The notes under the pieces: model-generated
Told to the model about the DNA's origin: nothing
The model's database searches: none
The model's input: only the letters and a program-made list of their open reading frames with translations
Assembly (NCBI GenBank): GCA_020634115.1
Contig: JACKCH010000011.1
Span: 62,001 to 126,000, forward strand
DNA from: Anaerolineaceae bacterium
Lineage (GTDB): Bacteria; Chloroflexota; Anaerolineae; Aggregatilineales; Phototrophicaceae
Length of the DNA: 64,000 nucleotides
Direction: 5' to 3'
Program-made: the position numbers and the translations under genes
Shown: in pieces, positions 50,845-57,922 of the stretch
How positions within the stretch are numbered: position 1 is the stretch's first letter
Layout of the letters: each line of letters begins with the position of its first letter

Positions 50845-50977
50845 CAAACAATCTCCTATAGCTATCATTCAATAGCGAGTGGGGCGTCCCAGTCTTGCTG
50901 ATAACATCTCCCCAACCCCGCCCGATATGGCTGACTATAGCGCGTTCATAGGGCGCTTTCAATGCGAAATGAGACCG

Positions 50978-51006
50978 CTTTACAGTTCACCAAAAGCAGC
51001 GTATAA
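50978..51006 (+). promoter_or_regulatory. Promoter for the DUF559 gene
   Basis: TTTACA (50978-50983), exactly 17 bases, TATAAT (51001-51006). The leader from here to the ATG at 51217 runs through the family E palindrome. Confidence 0.68.
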
Positions 51007-51061
51007 TGGCGATAGTGAAATTCATAACTTTCAGAATGATTTGAATGTTCTGTATGATAAA

Positions 51062-51145
51062 ACCTCACCCCTACTCGCTGCGCTCGTTTTCCCCTCTCCA
51101 AATTGGAGAGGGGAGGGAGAACCGAAGGTTCGGAAGGAGTGAGGT
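51062..51145. repeat. Palindromic repeat family E, long form (plus orientation)
   Basis: Near-identical reverse complement of 4286-4369. Ends 71 bases before the DUF559 start codon. Inner stem CCCCTCTCC / GGAGAGGGG. Confidence 0.9.
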
Positions 51146-51216
51146 AGGCAAGTATACAAGATAATTCTGCTGAGATCATGCAACTCGTGTGGTTTTGAAG
51201 GACAGGACAATTTCGG

Positions 51217-51606
51217 ATGCCGAAGACACCCAATTCACCATATCACGCATTGCCGGAACTGTGGGAAAAACTCAAACCTCTTGCACGTCAGATGCGACAC
51301 GAGCCTACTCCGGCTGAAGATATACTCTGGCAGCGGTTACGCAACCGACAAGTAAGCGGAGCCAAGTTTCGTCGGCAATATGCTATTGAGCGCTTTATAG
51401 TAGATCTTGCTTGCCTCGAATATCGTCTGATTATTGAAATAGACGGCGATATACATGACTACCAACAAGATTATGATATGCTGCGACAGGCATTCTTGGA
51501 GGCTCAAGGTTTCCAGGTGTTACGTTTCAGTAATGATGACGTGTTGCAATCATTAGATGTGGTTGTGACGATCATCAGAGAGGCACTGATAAGCCAAACA
51601 TCGTAA
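51217..51606 (+). CDS. DUF559 / Vsr-like PD-(D/E)XK nuclease, repeat-flanked
   Basis: A 129-residue protein of the DUF559 family, with the restriction-endonuclease-like fold shared with Vsr. Signature: MRHEPTPAEDILWQRLRN, then GAKFRRQYAIERFIVDLACLEY, IEIDGDIHDYQQDYDMLRQ and QGFQVLRFSNDDV. Asp of VDLA, Glu of IEIDG and the Asp/His after it are the likely metal-binding residues. Base composition is A/T-richer than its surroundings. It is flanked by same-orientation family E repeats: 71 bases upstream (long) and 11 bases downstream (short). Function unproven: DNA repair, mobility or defence are all possible. Confidence 0.85.
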   Translation: MPKTPNSPYHALPELWEKLKPLARQMRHEPTPAEDILWQRLRNRQVSGAKFRRQYAIERFIVDLACLEYRLIIEIDGDIHDYQQDYDMLRQAFLEAQGFQVLRFSNDDVLQSLDVVVTIIREALISQTS

Positions 51607-51617
51607 ATAGAAGATTG

Positions 51618-51657
51618 ACCTCACCCCCTACTCGCTGCGGTTCGGAAAGGGTGAGGT
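51618..51657. repeat. Palindromic repeat family E, short form
   Basis: Same ends as the long form (cctcaccc...gggtgaggt) but the middle from CTCGCTGCG to GTTCGG is joined directly, losing the inner hairpin. It lies 11 bases after the DUF559 stop codon. Confidence 0.85.
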
Positions 51658-51684
51658 AGAGTTCAGACAGTAAGGAGCTACCCC

Positions 51685-52308
51685 ATGCACATCAGTCAGG
51701 CATATACCCAATGGGCGGCAACCTATGACACGGATCGCAACCTCACCCGTGACCTGGACGCGACCATGACCCGGGGGGTATTGGGCGGGCGGAAGGTTGC
51801 TACTGCCCTCGAACTCGGCTGTGGTACCGGCAAAAACACCGCACTGCTGGCCGAAATCGCCCAACAGGTCTATGCGCTCGATTTCTCCGAGGGAATGATG
51901 GCGCAGGCCAGAGCGAAAATTAACAAGGCGCAGGTGGCGTTCGCGCTGGCTGACCTCACCCAGCCCTGGCCGTGCGCGACGGGATGTGTTGAGCTGGTCG
52001 TCTGTAACCTGGTGCTGGAACATATCCGCGACCTGGATTTTATCTTTGCCGAAGCATGGCACGTGCTGACCGAGGGCGGACAGTTTTACCTCTCGGAGCT
52101 GCACCCGTTCAAGCAATACCAGGGGAAGCAGGCGGTTTTTGAGCGTGGTGGGGAACAGACCCCCATCGCCGCGTTTGTGCATCACATTTCGGATTTTGTG
52201 GCAGCAGCGCAGGGCGCGGGTTTCACGCTGACGAAGCTGGGCGAATGGTGGCACGACGAAGACCCGCCCGACACGCCCCGGTTGGTGACATTCCTGTTTA
52301 CGAAATGA
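51685..52308 (+). CDS. Class I SAM-dependent methyltransferase
   Basis: A 207-residue enzyme with motif I ALELGCGTGKNTALLAE, Asp in VYALDFSEGMM and the usual post-I order up to LVVCNLVLEHIRDLD and WHVLTEGGQFYLSELHPF. It belongs to the UbiE/Methyltransf_11-like set; substrate unknown. AAGGAGCTACCCC precedes the ATG. The next gene, a NAD(P)-binding protein, starts 33 bases downstream, so the two may be an operon. Confidence 0.85.
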   Translation: MHISQAYTQWAATYDTDRNLTRDLDATMTRGVLGGRKVATALELGCGTGKNTALLAEIAQQVYALDFSEGMMAQARAKINKAQVAFALADLTQPWPCATGCVELVVCNLVLEHIRDLDFIFAEAWHVLTEGGQFYLSELHPFKQYQGKQAVFERGGEQTPIAAFVHHISDFVAAAQGAGFTLTKLGEWWHDEDPPDTPRLVTFLFTK

Positions 52309-52341
52309 CCGATGGGTGTTTGAGACAGAAAGGCAGCTAGC

Positions 52342-53250
52342 ATGACGGATCGTTACGCAGTGACCGGCGCGTTCGGATACTCCGGCCAATACATCGCCCA
52401 CCGCCTGCTGGATGCCGGGCAGGAAGTCATCACCCTGACCAATTCGCTGCATAAGCCGAATCCGTTCGGGGATGCCGTCAAAACCTATCCGCTCGCCTGG
52501 GAGAACCCGGCGGCGTTGGCCGAATCGCTGCACGGCGTGGACGTACTCATCAATACCTATTGGGTGCGCTTCAACCACCGCAGCTTTACTCACACTATGG
52601 CGGTTGACAACACGCTCAAACTGTTCCGGGCGGCGGGGGAGGCCGGGGTACGGCGCGTGGTGCATGTCAGCATTACCAATCCATCCGCCGACTCGCCGCT
52701 GGAGTATTTTTCCGGCAAAGCACGGCTGGAAAAAGCATTGATGGACTCCGATCTGTCGTACGCCATCCTGCGGCCAACGGTGCTGTTTGGTAAAGAGGAT
52801 ATTCTCATCAACAATATCGCCTGGGCGCTGCGACATCTACCGGTGTTTGGCGTGTTTGGCGACGGCAGCTACCGCTTGCAGCCGATCTATGTGGATGACC
52901 TGGCGGCGCTGGCGGTGGAACAGGGCGCGAAGACGGAAAACGCGGTCATCAACGCCATTGGCCCGGAAACCTTCACCTATAAGGGGCTGGCACAAACCAT
53001 CGGCTCGATCATCGGGCAGCGGAAGCCGGTACTCCCCATGCCGCCACGCCTGGCCTACCTCGCCGGGGGACTCATCGGGCGGCTGAACGGGGATGTAATG
53101 ATTACCTGGGAGGAAGTGTTGGGGCTGTCAGCCGACCTGCTGTATGTGGAGTCCCCACCCACCGGAACAACAAAACTCACTGATTGGGCGCAGGAACACG
53201 CTGACACGCTCGGCAGCCGGTACGCCAGTGAACTCGCCCGGCGACGCTAA
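52342..53250 (+). CDS. NAD(P)-binding NmrA/NDUFA9-like protein
   Basis: A 302-residue extended-SDR-type protein. Start motif AVTGAFGYSGQYIAHRLL is the G-x-x-G-x-x-G NAD(P)-binding loop. Middle: LHGVDVLINTYWVRFNH and VRRVVHVSITNPSADSPLEYFSGKARLEKAL (the conserved Y-x-x-x-K is replaced by F-x-x-x-K). Such proteins act as electron-transfer assembly factors or as redox sensors more often than as full dehydrogenases. Downstream of a methyltransferase gene. Confidence 0.82.
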   Translation: MTDRYAVTGAFGYSGQYIAHRLLDAGQEVITLTNSLHKPNPFGDAVKTYPLAWENPAALAESLHGVDVLINTYWVRFNHRSFTHTMAVDNTLKLFRAAGEAGVRRVVHVSITNPSADSPLEYFSGKARLEKALMDSDLSYAILRPTVLFGKEDILINNIAWALRHLPVFGVFGDGSYRLQPIYVDDLAALAVEQGAKTENAVINAIGPETFTYKGLAQTIGSIIGQRKPVLPMPPRLAYLAGGLIGRLNGDVMITWEEVLGLSADLLYVESPPTGTTKLTDWAQEHADTLGSRYASELARRR

Positions 53251-53304
53251 TTTCCAGACACTGCCGCTGAAAGTCAGCCCGGTTGGGAACACCTGGCCGG
53301 GCAT

Positions 53305-53832
53305 TCATCCCTGCCATTCGTGTTCCAGAAGGCTCATGACGATTTCGTCATGGTAGGCATCATCGTAGAACAGCGCGTCCCGCAAGAGTCCTTCTCGTTT
53401 GAATCCCAGTTTTTCGTACACACGAATCGCACGCGGGTTGAATGCGTATACTCCCAGTTCAATCCGGTGTAGTTTGAGAGTCTTGAACCCATAATCGACC
53501 ATCAAACGCAGGGCTTCGGTCCCCAATCCCTGTCCGAAATACTGTTCTGCAAACAGCGCGATACGGATATTCGCACGGTGGTTATCCGTGTCAATCTGGT
53601 TAATCACCACTTCCCCCGTCACCGTGCCATCCGGCAGACAGATGACAAACCCAGCGCGGCTGTCATCTACATGATTATTCTCAATGTAGGCAATGATCTG
53701 TTCCAACGTAAAAGTGGCGTGTGTGCCGGTCAGCTTGCGGCCTACCGGTTCGTTTGCCCCGGCCAGCACCGCCGCTGCATCATCCCGCGAGTAGGGGCGC
53801 AGATAGAGATTGTTCCCCTGAATGATTGTCAT
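53305..53832 (-). CDS. GNAT acetyltransferase (RimJ/RimL type)
   Basis: A 175-residue N-acetyltransferase. ATG 53832 is preceded by GGAGAACATATC. The fold is seen from NLYLRPYSRDDAAAVLAG, the acetyl-CoA loop FGQGLGTEALRLMVDYGF and the end part RAIRVYEKLGFKREGLLRDALF. It probably modifies an amino group of a protein or small molecule. No toxin is beside it. Confidence 0.88.
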   Translation of the reverse strand: MTIIQGNNLYLRPYSRDDAAAVLAGANEPVGRKLTGTHATFTLEQIIAYIENNHVDDSRAGFVICLPDGTVTGEVVINQIDTDNHRANIRIALFAEQYFGQGLGTEALRLMVDYGFKTLKLHRIELGVYAFNPRAIRVYEKLGFKREGLLRDALFYDDAYHDEIVMSLLEHEWQG

Positions 53833-53937
53833 GATATGTTCTCCGTCTAATGAAATAACTACCGGTAGCTGCCGCGCATCAGTCACTTACAAACATAGAG
53901 GGGCATGATAATGCATAGTTTGAAGATGAAATATGGG

Positions 53938-53969
53938 GAAAAATGCGGGCGCAACATCTTGCGCCCGCA
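53938..53969 (-). terminator. Terminator of korAB (minus strand)
   Basis: 11-pair stem TGCGGGCGCAA / TTGCGCCCGCA with a four-base loop; on the minus strand it is followed by TTTTTCC. It lies 46 bases after the korB stop. Confidence 0.92.
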
Positions 53970-54014
53970 ATTGGGATCGTTTTTACAGAGTATCCGCATA
54001 CCCACACGAACGCG

Positions 54015-55049
54015 CTACATCATGCCTTTCATGATCTCCGCCAGCGCCTCGCGGGACGGCCGCAGCAAGGCTTCCGGCGTCTGGGACAACGGCGTCTCTG
54101 ACAGGTGGAGCGTTTCGGCCAGAGTCTGACGTGGCTCTTCGTAATATAGCAGCCCGGTCAGGAACAACTGCTCCCGCTGCGCCCGTTCCAGGGTGTTGAT
54201 CGCCAGCGCCCGGTTGCGCGGGTCGTAGTCCTCATCCACTTTCCGCAGGCGCAGGTGGGAACCATCGTGCATCTTGACCGTGATCGCCTCGCCCGTATCG
54301 TAATCTGCGGTGATTTCCTCACGCTCCATGATGAAATCCGGCGTGAAGAACTCGATATCATGCAGCGCGACTTCGTTTTCCTTACCGTAGGGGTAGCTCT
54401 TGGTCGAGTCCGGTGAATTGTTGAACGTCACGCATGGGCTGATGATGTCCAGCACCGCCGTACCGTTATGGCTGAGTGCCGCCTTGAGCAGCGTCTGTAC
54501 CTGCTTCGAGTCGCCGGAAAAGCTGCGGGCGACAAACGAACACCCACTGATAACCGCTTCCAGCGCCAGATCAATCGGCGGCAGGTCATTCGTGCCGTAG
54601 TGCTTCAACGTCTGGCCTTCATCGGCGGTGGCGGAAAACTGGCCTTTCGTCAGGCCGTACACCCCGTTGTTTTCGATGATGTACACCATCGGGATATTGC
54701 GACGGATCAGGTGTTTGAACTGGCCGAAGCCGATACTACCGCTGTCGCCGTCCCCACTGACCGCCAACGTTGTCAGGGAGCGGTTGGCCGTCGTCGCGCC
54801 AGTGACTACCGAAGGCATCCGCCCGTGAATCGAGTTGAAAGCGTGTGAACGGCCCAGGAAATAAGCCGGGGACTTGCTGGAGCAGCCAATCCCGCTCATC
54901 TTGATGAGGTTTTCCTGCTTTAACCCCAGTTCAAACGCGATGCTGATGATCTGGTTGGAAATCGAGTTATGACCGCAGCCGGGGCAGAGCGTCGAGTCAC
55001 CGGCTTTGTAGTCTTCTCTTGAAAGTCCGAGGATGTTTTCCTTCGCCAT
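54015..55049 (-). CDS. korB: 2-oxoacid:ferredoxin oxidoreductase, beta subunit
   Basis: Thiamine-diphosphate-binding subunit of 344 residues. ATG 55049 is preceded by AAGGGAACTGAT and lies one base after the alpha-subunit stop codon. Marks: STLCPGCGHNSISN (cluster/TPP-site Cys), GIGCSSKSPAYFL, HGRMPSVVTGATTANRSL, AVSGDGDSGSIGFGQFKHLIRRN (TPP-binding G-D-G) and NNGVYGLTKGQ. Together with korA it oxidises 2-oxoglutarate or another 2-oxoacid to the acyl-CoA and reduces ferredoxin. No separate ferredoxin subunit gene is here. Confidence 0.95.
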   Translation of the reverse strand: MAKENILGLSREDYKAGDSTLCPGCGHNSISNQIISIAFELGLKQENLIKMSGIGCSSKSPAYFLGRSHAFNSIHGRMPSVVTGATTANRSLTTLAVSGDGDSGSIGFGQFKHLIRRNIPMVYIIENNGVYGLTKGQFSATADEGQTLKHYGTNDLPPIDLALEAVISGCSFVARSFSGDSKQVQTLLKAALSHNGTAVLDIISPCVTFNNSPDSTKSYPYGKENEVALHDIEFFTPDFIMEREEITADYDTGEAITVKMHDGSHLRLRKVDEDYDPRNRALAINTLERAQREQLFLTGLLYYEEPRQTLAETLHLSETPLSQTPEALLRPSREALAEIMKGMM

Positions 55050-55050
55050 A

Positions 55051-56889
55051 TCAGTTCCCTTGCTCCCGCTGCATAATCTGTTCATGAACCCATTTCGGTG
55101 TCATCGGCAGGCCATCGCCCAGTGCCACTGAAACGACGTGTGTTGTGTCTTCAGGCATATCCATGTGGAGCAACTGCGCCATCTGGCCGTCGAAGTTGTT
55201 TTCCACGACGTAGATCCGGTCATGTTTCTGGATGAAGTCCTGCACCTCAGCGGTCAGCGGCAGCGCCCGAATCCGCAGGTAGTTGGTGTGAACGCCATCC
55301 GCCGCCAGCCGATCCTGCGCCTCGCGAATGGCTGGGTCATTCGAGCCAAACGAGATAATGCCAATCTTTTTAGCCGGGTCGTATTCAATCTCCGGTTTCG
55401 GCATCAGGGTACGGGCAGTTTCAAATTTACGGCGCAAACGGCCCATATTTTGCAGCCAGTCATCGCTGCGCTCACTGTACACGGCACGGTCATTATGCCC
55501 GGTACCGCGTGCGAAATAAGCCGCGCGGGGGTGATCGGTCCCCGGAATAGTCCGGTAGCCAACGCCGTCGTTGTCATAGTCCCGGAAGCGATACCACTCG
55601 CCCTTATCGGCGATGAAGGCTTCCAGCGCCTCTTTGTCCAGCACTTTCCCGCGATTGACCGGCGTATCCGGGTATGCAAACGGCTCGCACATCCAGTTAT
55701 TCATACCGATGTCCAGGTCACTCAGGATGAATACCGGGGTTTGCAGTTGATCGGCCAGGTCGAAGGCCTGCCAGCCAAATGTGAAACACTCTTCCGGGTC
55801 ACGCGGCAGCAGAATTACCTGGCGTGTATCGCCATGCCCCAGGAAATAGGTGAAGAGGATGTCGCCCTGGCTGGTGCGGGTCGGCAGGCCGGTGCTGGGG
55901 CCCATGCGCGTCACGTCCCAGATCACCACCGGGATTTCTGCGAAGTAAGCCAAACCGGTAAACTCCGCCATCAGGCTGATACCGGGGCCGCTGGTGGCGG
56001 TCATCGCCCGTGCGCCCGCCCAGCCTGCGCCGACAATCGTGCCAATCGCGGCGATTTCATCTTCGGCCTGGATGACGGCCACCGTCTCTTTGCCGGTTTC
56101 TGGGTCGCGGCGCAGGTGCTTGTAGTCGAGGATGGTATCTACGACGCTGGTGGAGGGCGTGATTGGATACCAGGCGGTAACAGTCACGCCGCCAAAGATC
56201 GCGCCTAACCCTGCCGCTTCGTTGCCGGTAATCAGGATTTTGCCCTGAGTCTTGTCCATCGGCTCAAATACGAACGGGTCGCGCTTGGTCAGGTTTTCCG
56301 CCGCCCACTGGTAGGCCGCTTCAATCACCTGATAGTTCATCTGCACCGGCTTCTGCTTGCCCCGGAAGTTATCCATCAGACCATCGTGCAGCGATTCCAG
56401 CGGGATGTCGAACAGCCACGCCACCGCGCCGACATACACCATATTGCCGACTTGTTCGCGCCGTTCACTGGGTATATCGAACTGTTTGAGCGTCTCTTTG
56501 ACCGGGATTTCATAGTAAGTCACGTCGTTCCGGCTCTGCGTCCAGCTCCATTCCTGCGGCAGGATGCACACACCACCCGGCGGCAGGTTGGCGATGTCTT
56601 CGGCAGCCGTCTGTTCATTCATTGCCACCGCGATTTCAGTGACTTCACGCCGCGCGGTATACCCATCCTTGCTAGCGCGAATGGTGTACCAGGTCGGCAG
56701 GCCTTTGATGTTGGATGGGAACAGGTTCTTGCCGTTGACCGGAATCCCCATTTTGAACAGGGCGCGGACAATCAGATTGTTGGAGGTCTGGCTGCCGGAG
56801 CCGTTCTTGGTGGCGACCATAAGAGCCACATCATTGACGATGTGATCCTGTGCGCCGCGTTGTACTTCAGTTTGGAGGTCTGCTACCAT
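55051..56889 (-). CDS. korA: 2-oxoacid:ferredoxin oxidoreductase, fused gamma-alpha subunit
   Basis: A 612-residue subunit. The first ~190 residues are the gamma-type CoA-binding domain (VNDVALMVATKNGSGSQTSNN, LPTWYTIRASKDGYTARR). The alpha pyrimidine-binding part then starts with KILITGNEAAGLGAIFGG and VTAWYPITPSTS, followed by AEDEIAAIGTIVGAGWAGARAMTATSGPGISL. Late parts include IYVVENNFDGQMAQLL. This gamma-alpha fusion is the common KorA/OorA form. AAAGGATTTCGT precedes the ATG. A short-form family E repeat is just upstream. Confidence 0.95.
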   Translation of the reverse strand: MVADLQTEVQRGAQDHIVNDVALMVATKNGSGSQTSNNLIVRALFKMGIPVNGKNLFPSNIKGLPTWYTIRASKDGYTARREVTEIAVAMNEQTAAEDIANLPPGGVCILPQEWSWTQSRNDVTYYEIPVKETLKQFDIPSERREQVGNMVYVGAVAWLFDIPLESLHDGLMDNFRGKQKPVQMNYQVIEAAYQWAAENLTKRDPFVFEPMDKTQGKILITGNEAAGLGAIFGGVTVTAWYPITPSTSVVDTILDYKHLRRDPETGKETVAVIQAEDEIAAIGTIVGAGWAGARAMTATSGPGISLMAEFTGLAYFAEIPVVIWDVTRMGPSTGLPTRTSQGDILFTYFLGHGDTRQVILLPRDPEECFTFGWQAFDLADQLQTPVFILSDLDIGMNNWMCEPFAYPDTPVNRGKVLDKEALEAFIADKGEWYRFRDYDNDGVGYRTIPGTDHPRAAYFARGTGHNDRAVYSERSDDWLQNMGRLRRKFETARTLMPKPEIEYDPAKKIGIISFGSNDPAIREAQDRLAADGVHTNYLRIRALPLTAEVQDFIQKHDRIYVVENNFDGQMAQLLHMDMPEDTTHVVSVALGDGLPMTPKWVHEQIMQREQGN

Positions 56890-56916
56890 ACGAAATCCTT
56901 TACACGTCTAGGCTTT

Positions 56917-56955
56917 ACCTCACCCCTTCCGAACCGCAGCGAGTAGGGGTGAGGT
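56917..56955. repeat. Palindromic repeat family E, short form (minus orientation)
   Basis: Reverse complement of the unit at 51618-51657 with few changes. Lies between korA and the GntR-type regulator gene. Confidence 0.85.
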
Positions 56956-56995
56956 CAGGAAAACGAACTTACAGATAGATACATAATCCACTGAT

Positions 56996-57027
56996 AAAAA
57001 CAAAAATAAGCGTTTTTATCCGCCTAT
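56996..57027 (-). terminator. Weak terminator after the GntR-type regulator
   Basis: ATAAGCG / CGCCTAT stem with one mismatch overlapping the stop codon region; on the minus strand it is followed by TTTTTGTTTTT. Confidence 0.45.
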
Positions 57028-57749
57028 TCAGTCCCATACAATGGTGATTCGGATGCGGCTCCACCGTCAATGCCCTGCATCCGGGGTTGGTGGCGCAGCA
57101 GCCGGGTATGCTCGATAAAGGCGACCCTGGCCCGGTCAAAATCCCCGGCGCAGATCGCGTCCAGAATGCGCTCGTGGTAATCCCACACCTCTTGCAGGTA
57201 GGTGTACTCCGCATACCGGTGCAGTTCCACCGCTTCATACGCATCCCAGTAGACTTCCAGCAGGCCGGTCACAAACGGGTTTTCCAGGTGTTTGAAAACC
57301 GTCAGGTGAAAAGCCCGGTGTTCCTGGTAGGGAATGTGAATCCACTTGCCATTGAGTTTGGCACGCGCCGCCTCGATATAGCCGCGCATTTCAGCCATAT
57401 CATCCTCGGTCAGCAGGCCGCAGGCCTGGTTCCAGTAGGCCAGTTCCAGGTGGGTACGCAGGCTGCTGAAATATTCAAAAGAGTGGAGATCATTCGCGAG
57501 GGCGAAAAACAGGCTCAAACGGACTGCCGGGGCGAAGCTGTAGTCTTTGATATGCGTGCCAATCTTGGAACGAACTTCGACCAACCCCAACGCCCGCGCC
57601 ACTTCCAACTGCTCGCGGATTTTGCTGGCGCTGATTCCCAGGTGACTCGCGTCCTGGAGTTCGTTAATCGTGGGCAGCCGGTCACCGGGTCCCAGGCCGT
57701 GCTGGACGATGTAATTCAGAAGATCGGAAGGCAGTTCAATACCGGTCAT
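57024..57749 (-). CDS. GntR/FadR-family transcriptional regulator
   Basis: A 241-residue regulator. Winged-helix DNA-binding part at ~8-70 (GDRLPTINELQDASHLGISASKIREQ, then VARALGLVEVRSKIGTHIKDY). The C-terminal FCD-type helical domain (~85-225) has the His/Asp residues used to hold a metal (RAFHLTVF, DYHERILDAI, EHTRLL). Ligands of FCD regulators are commonly small acids. It may control korAB, which follows ~135 bases downstream on the same strand, or other genes. A 15-base palindrome directly before its start may be its own operator. Confidence 0.9.
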   Translation of the reverse strand: MTGIELPSDLLNYIVQHGLGPGDRLPTINELQDASHLGISASKIREQLEVARALGLVEVRSKIGTHIKDYSFAPAVRLSLFFALANDLHSFEYFSSLRTHLELAYWNQACGLLTEDDMAEMRGYIEAARAKLNGKWIHIPYQEHRAFHLTVFKHLENPFVTGLLEVYWDAYEAVELHRYAEYTYLQEVWDYHERILDAICAGDFDRARVAFIEHTRLLRHQPRMQGIDGGAASESPLYGTE

Positions 57750-57756
57750 TTATCAT

Positions 57757-57771
57757 ATTCATCAGATGAAT
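57757..57771. promoter_or_regulatory. Palindromic operator candidate before the GntR-type gene
   Basis: ATTCATC-A-GATGAAT is a perfect 7-1-7 inverted repeat eight bases upstream of the start codon. The size suits a winged-helix dimer and it is placed for autoregulation. Confidence 0.55.
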
Positions 57772-57922
57772 CATTTAAAACCTACTATACACCTTTTCCG
57801 GCAATTTGTCTATAGGAATGCCGGGTTTTTTCGGTAATTTTTAACAAAGGGCAAGCGTCATGTTTCCTTTGCCCATTCCGTTTATGATGGAAGGGAAAAC
57901 GAGATGCTAAACGGATAGCCGC

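Larger units (their letters stand above)
50845..51216. other. Gap with promoter and long-form repeat
   Basis: 372 bases between tupA and the DUF559 gene. They hold a good promoter (50978-51006) and a long-form family E palindrome (51062-51145) in what would be the 5' leader of the DUF559 gene. Confidence 0.65.

Noticed and set aside
51628..52836. 402-codon open frame antisense to the methyltransferase and NAD(P)-binding genes
   Set aside because: Both sense genes have clear motifs (ELGCGTG, GAFGYSG) and ribosome-binding sites. The antisense frame spans two genes, and no domain is seen in it.
55138..56208. 356-codon open frame antisense to korA
   Set aside because: korA is certain from its motifs, and the antisense product has no sensible domain or start.
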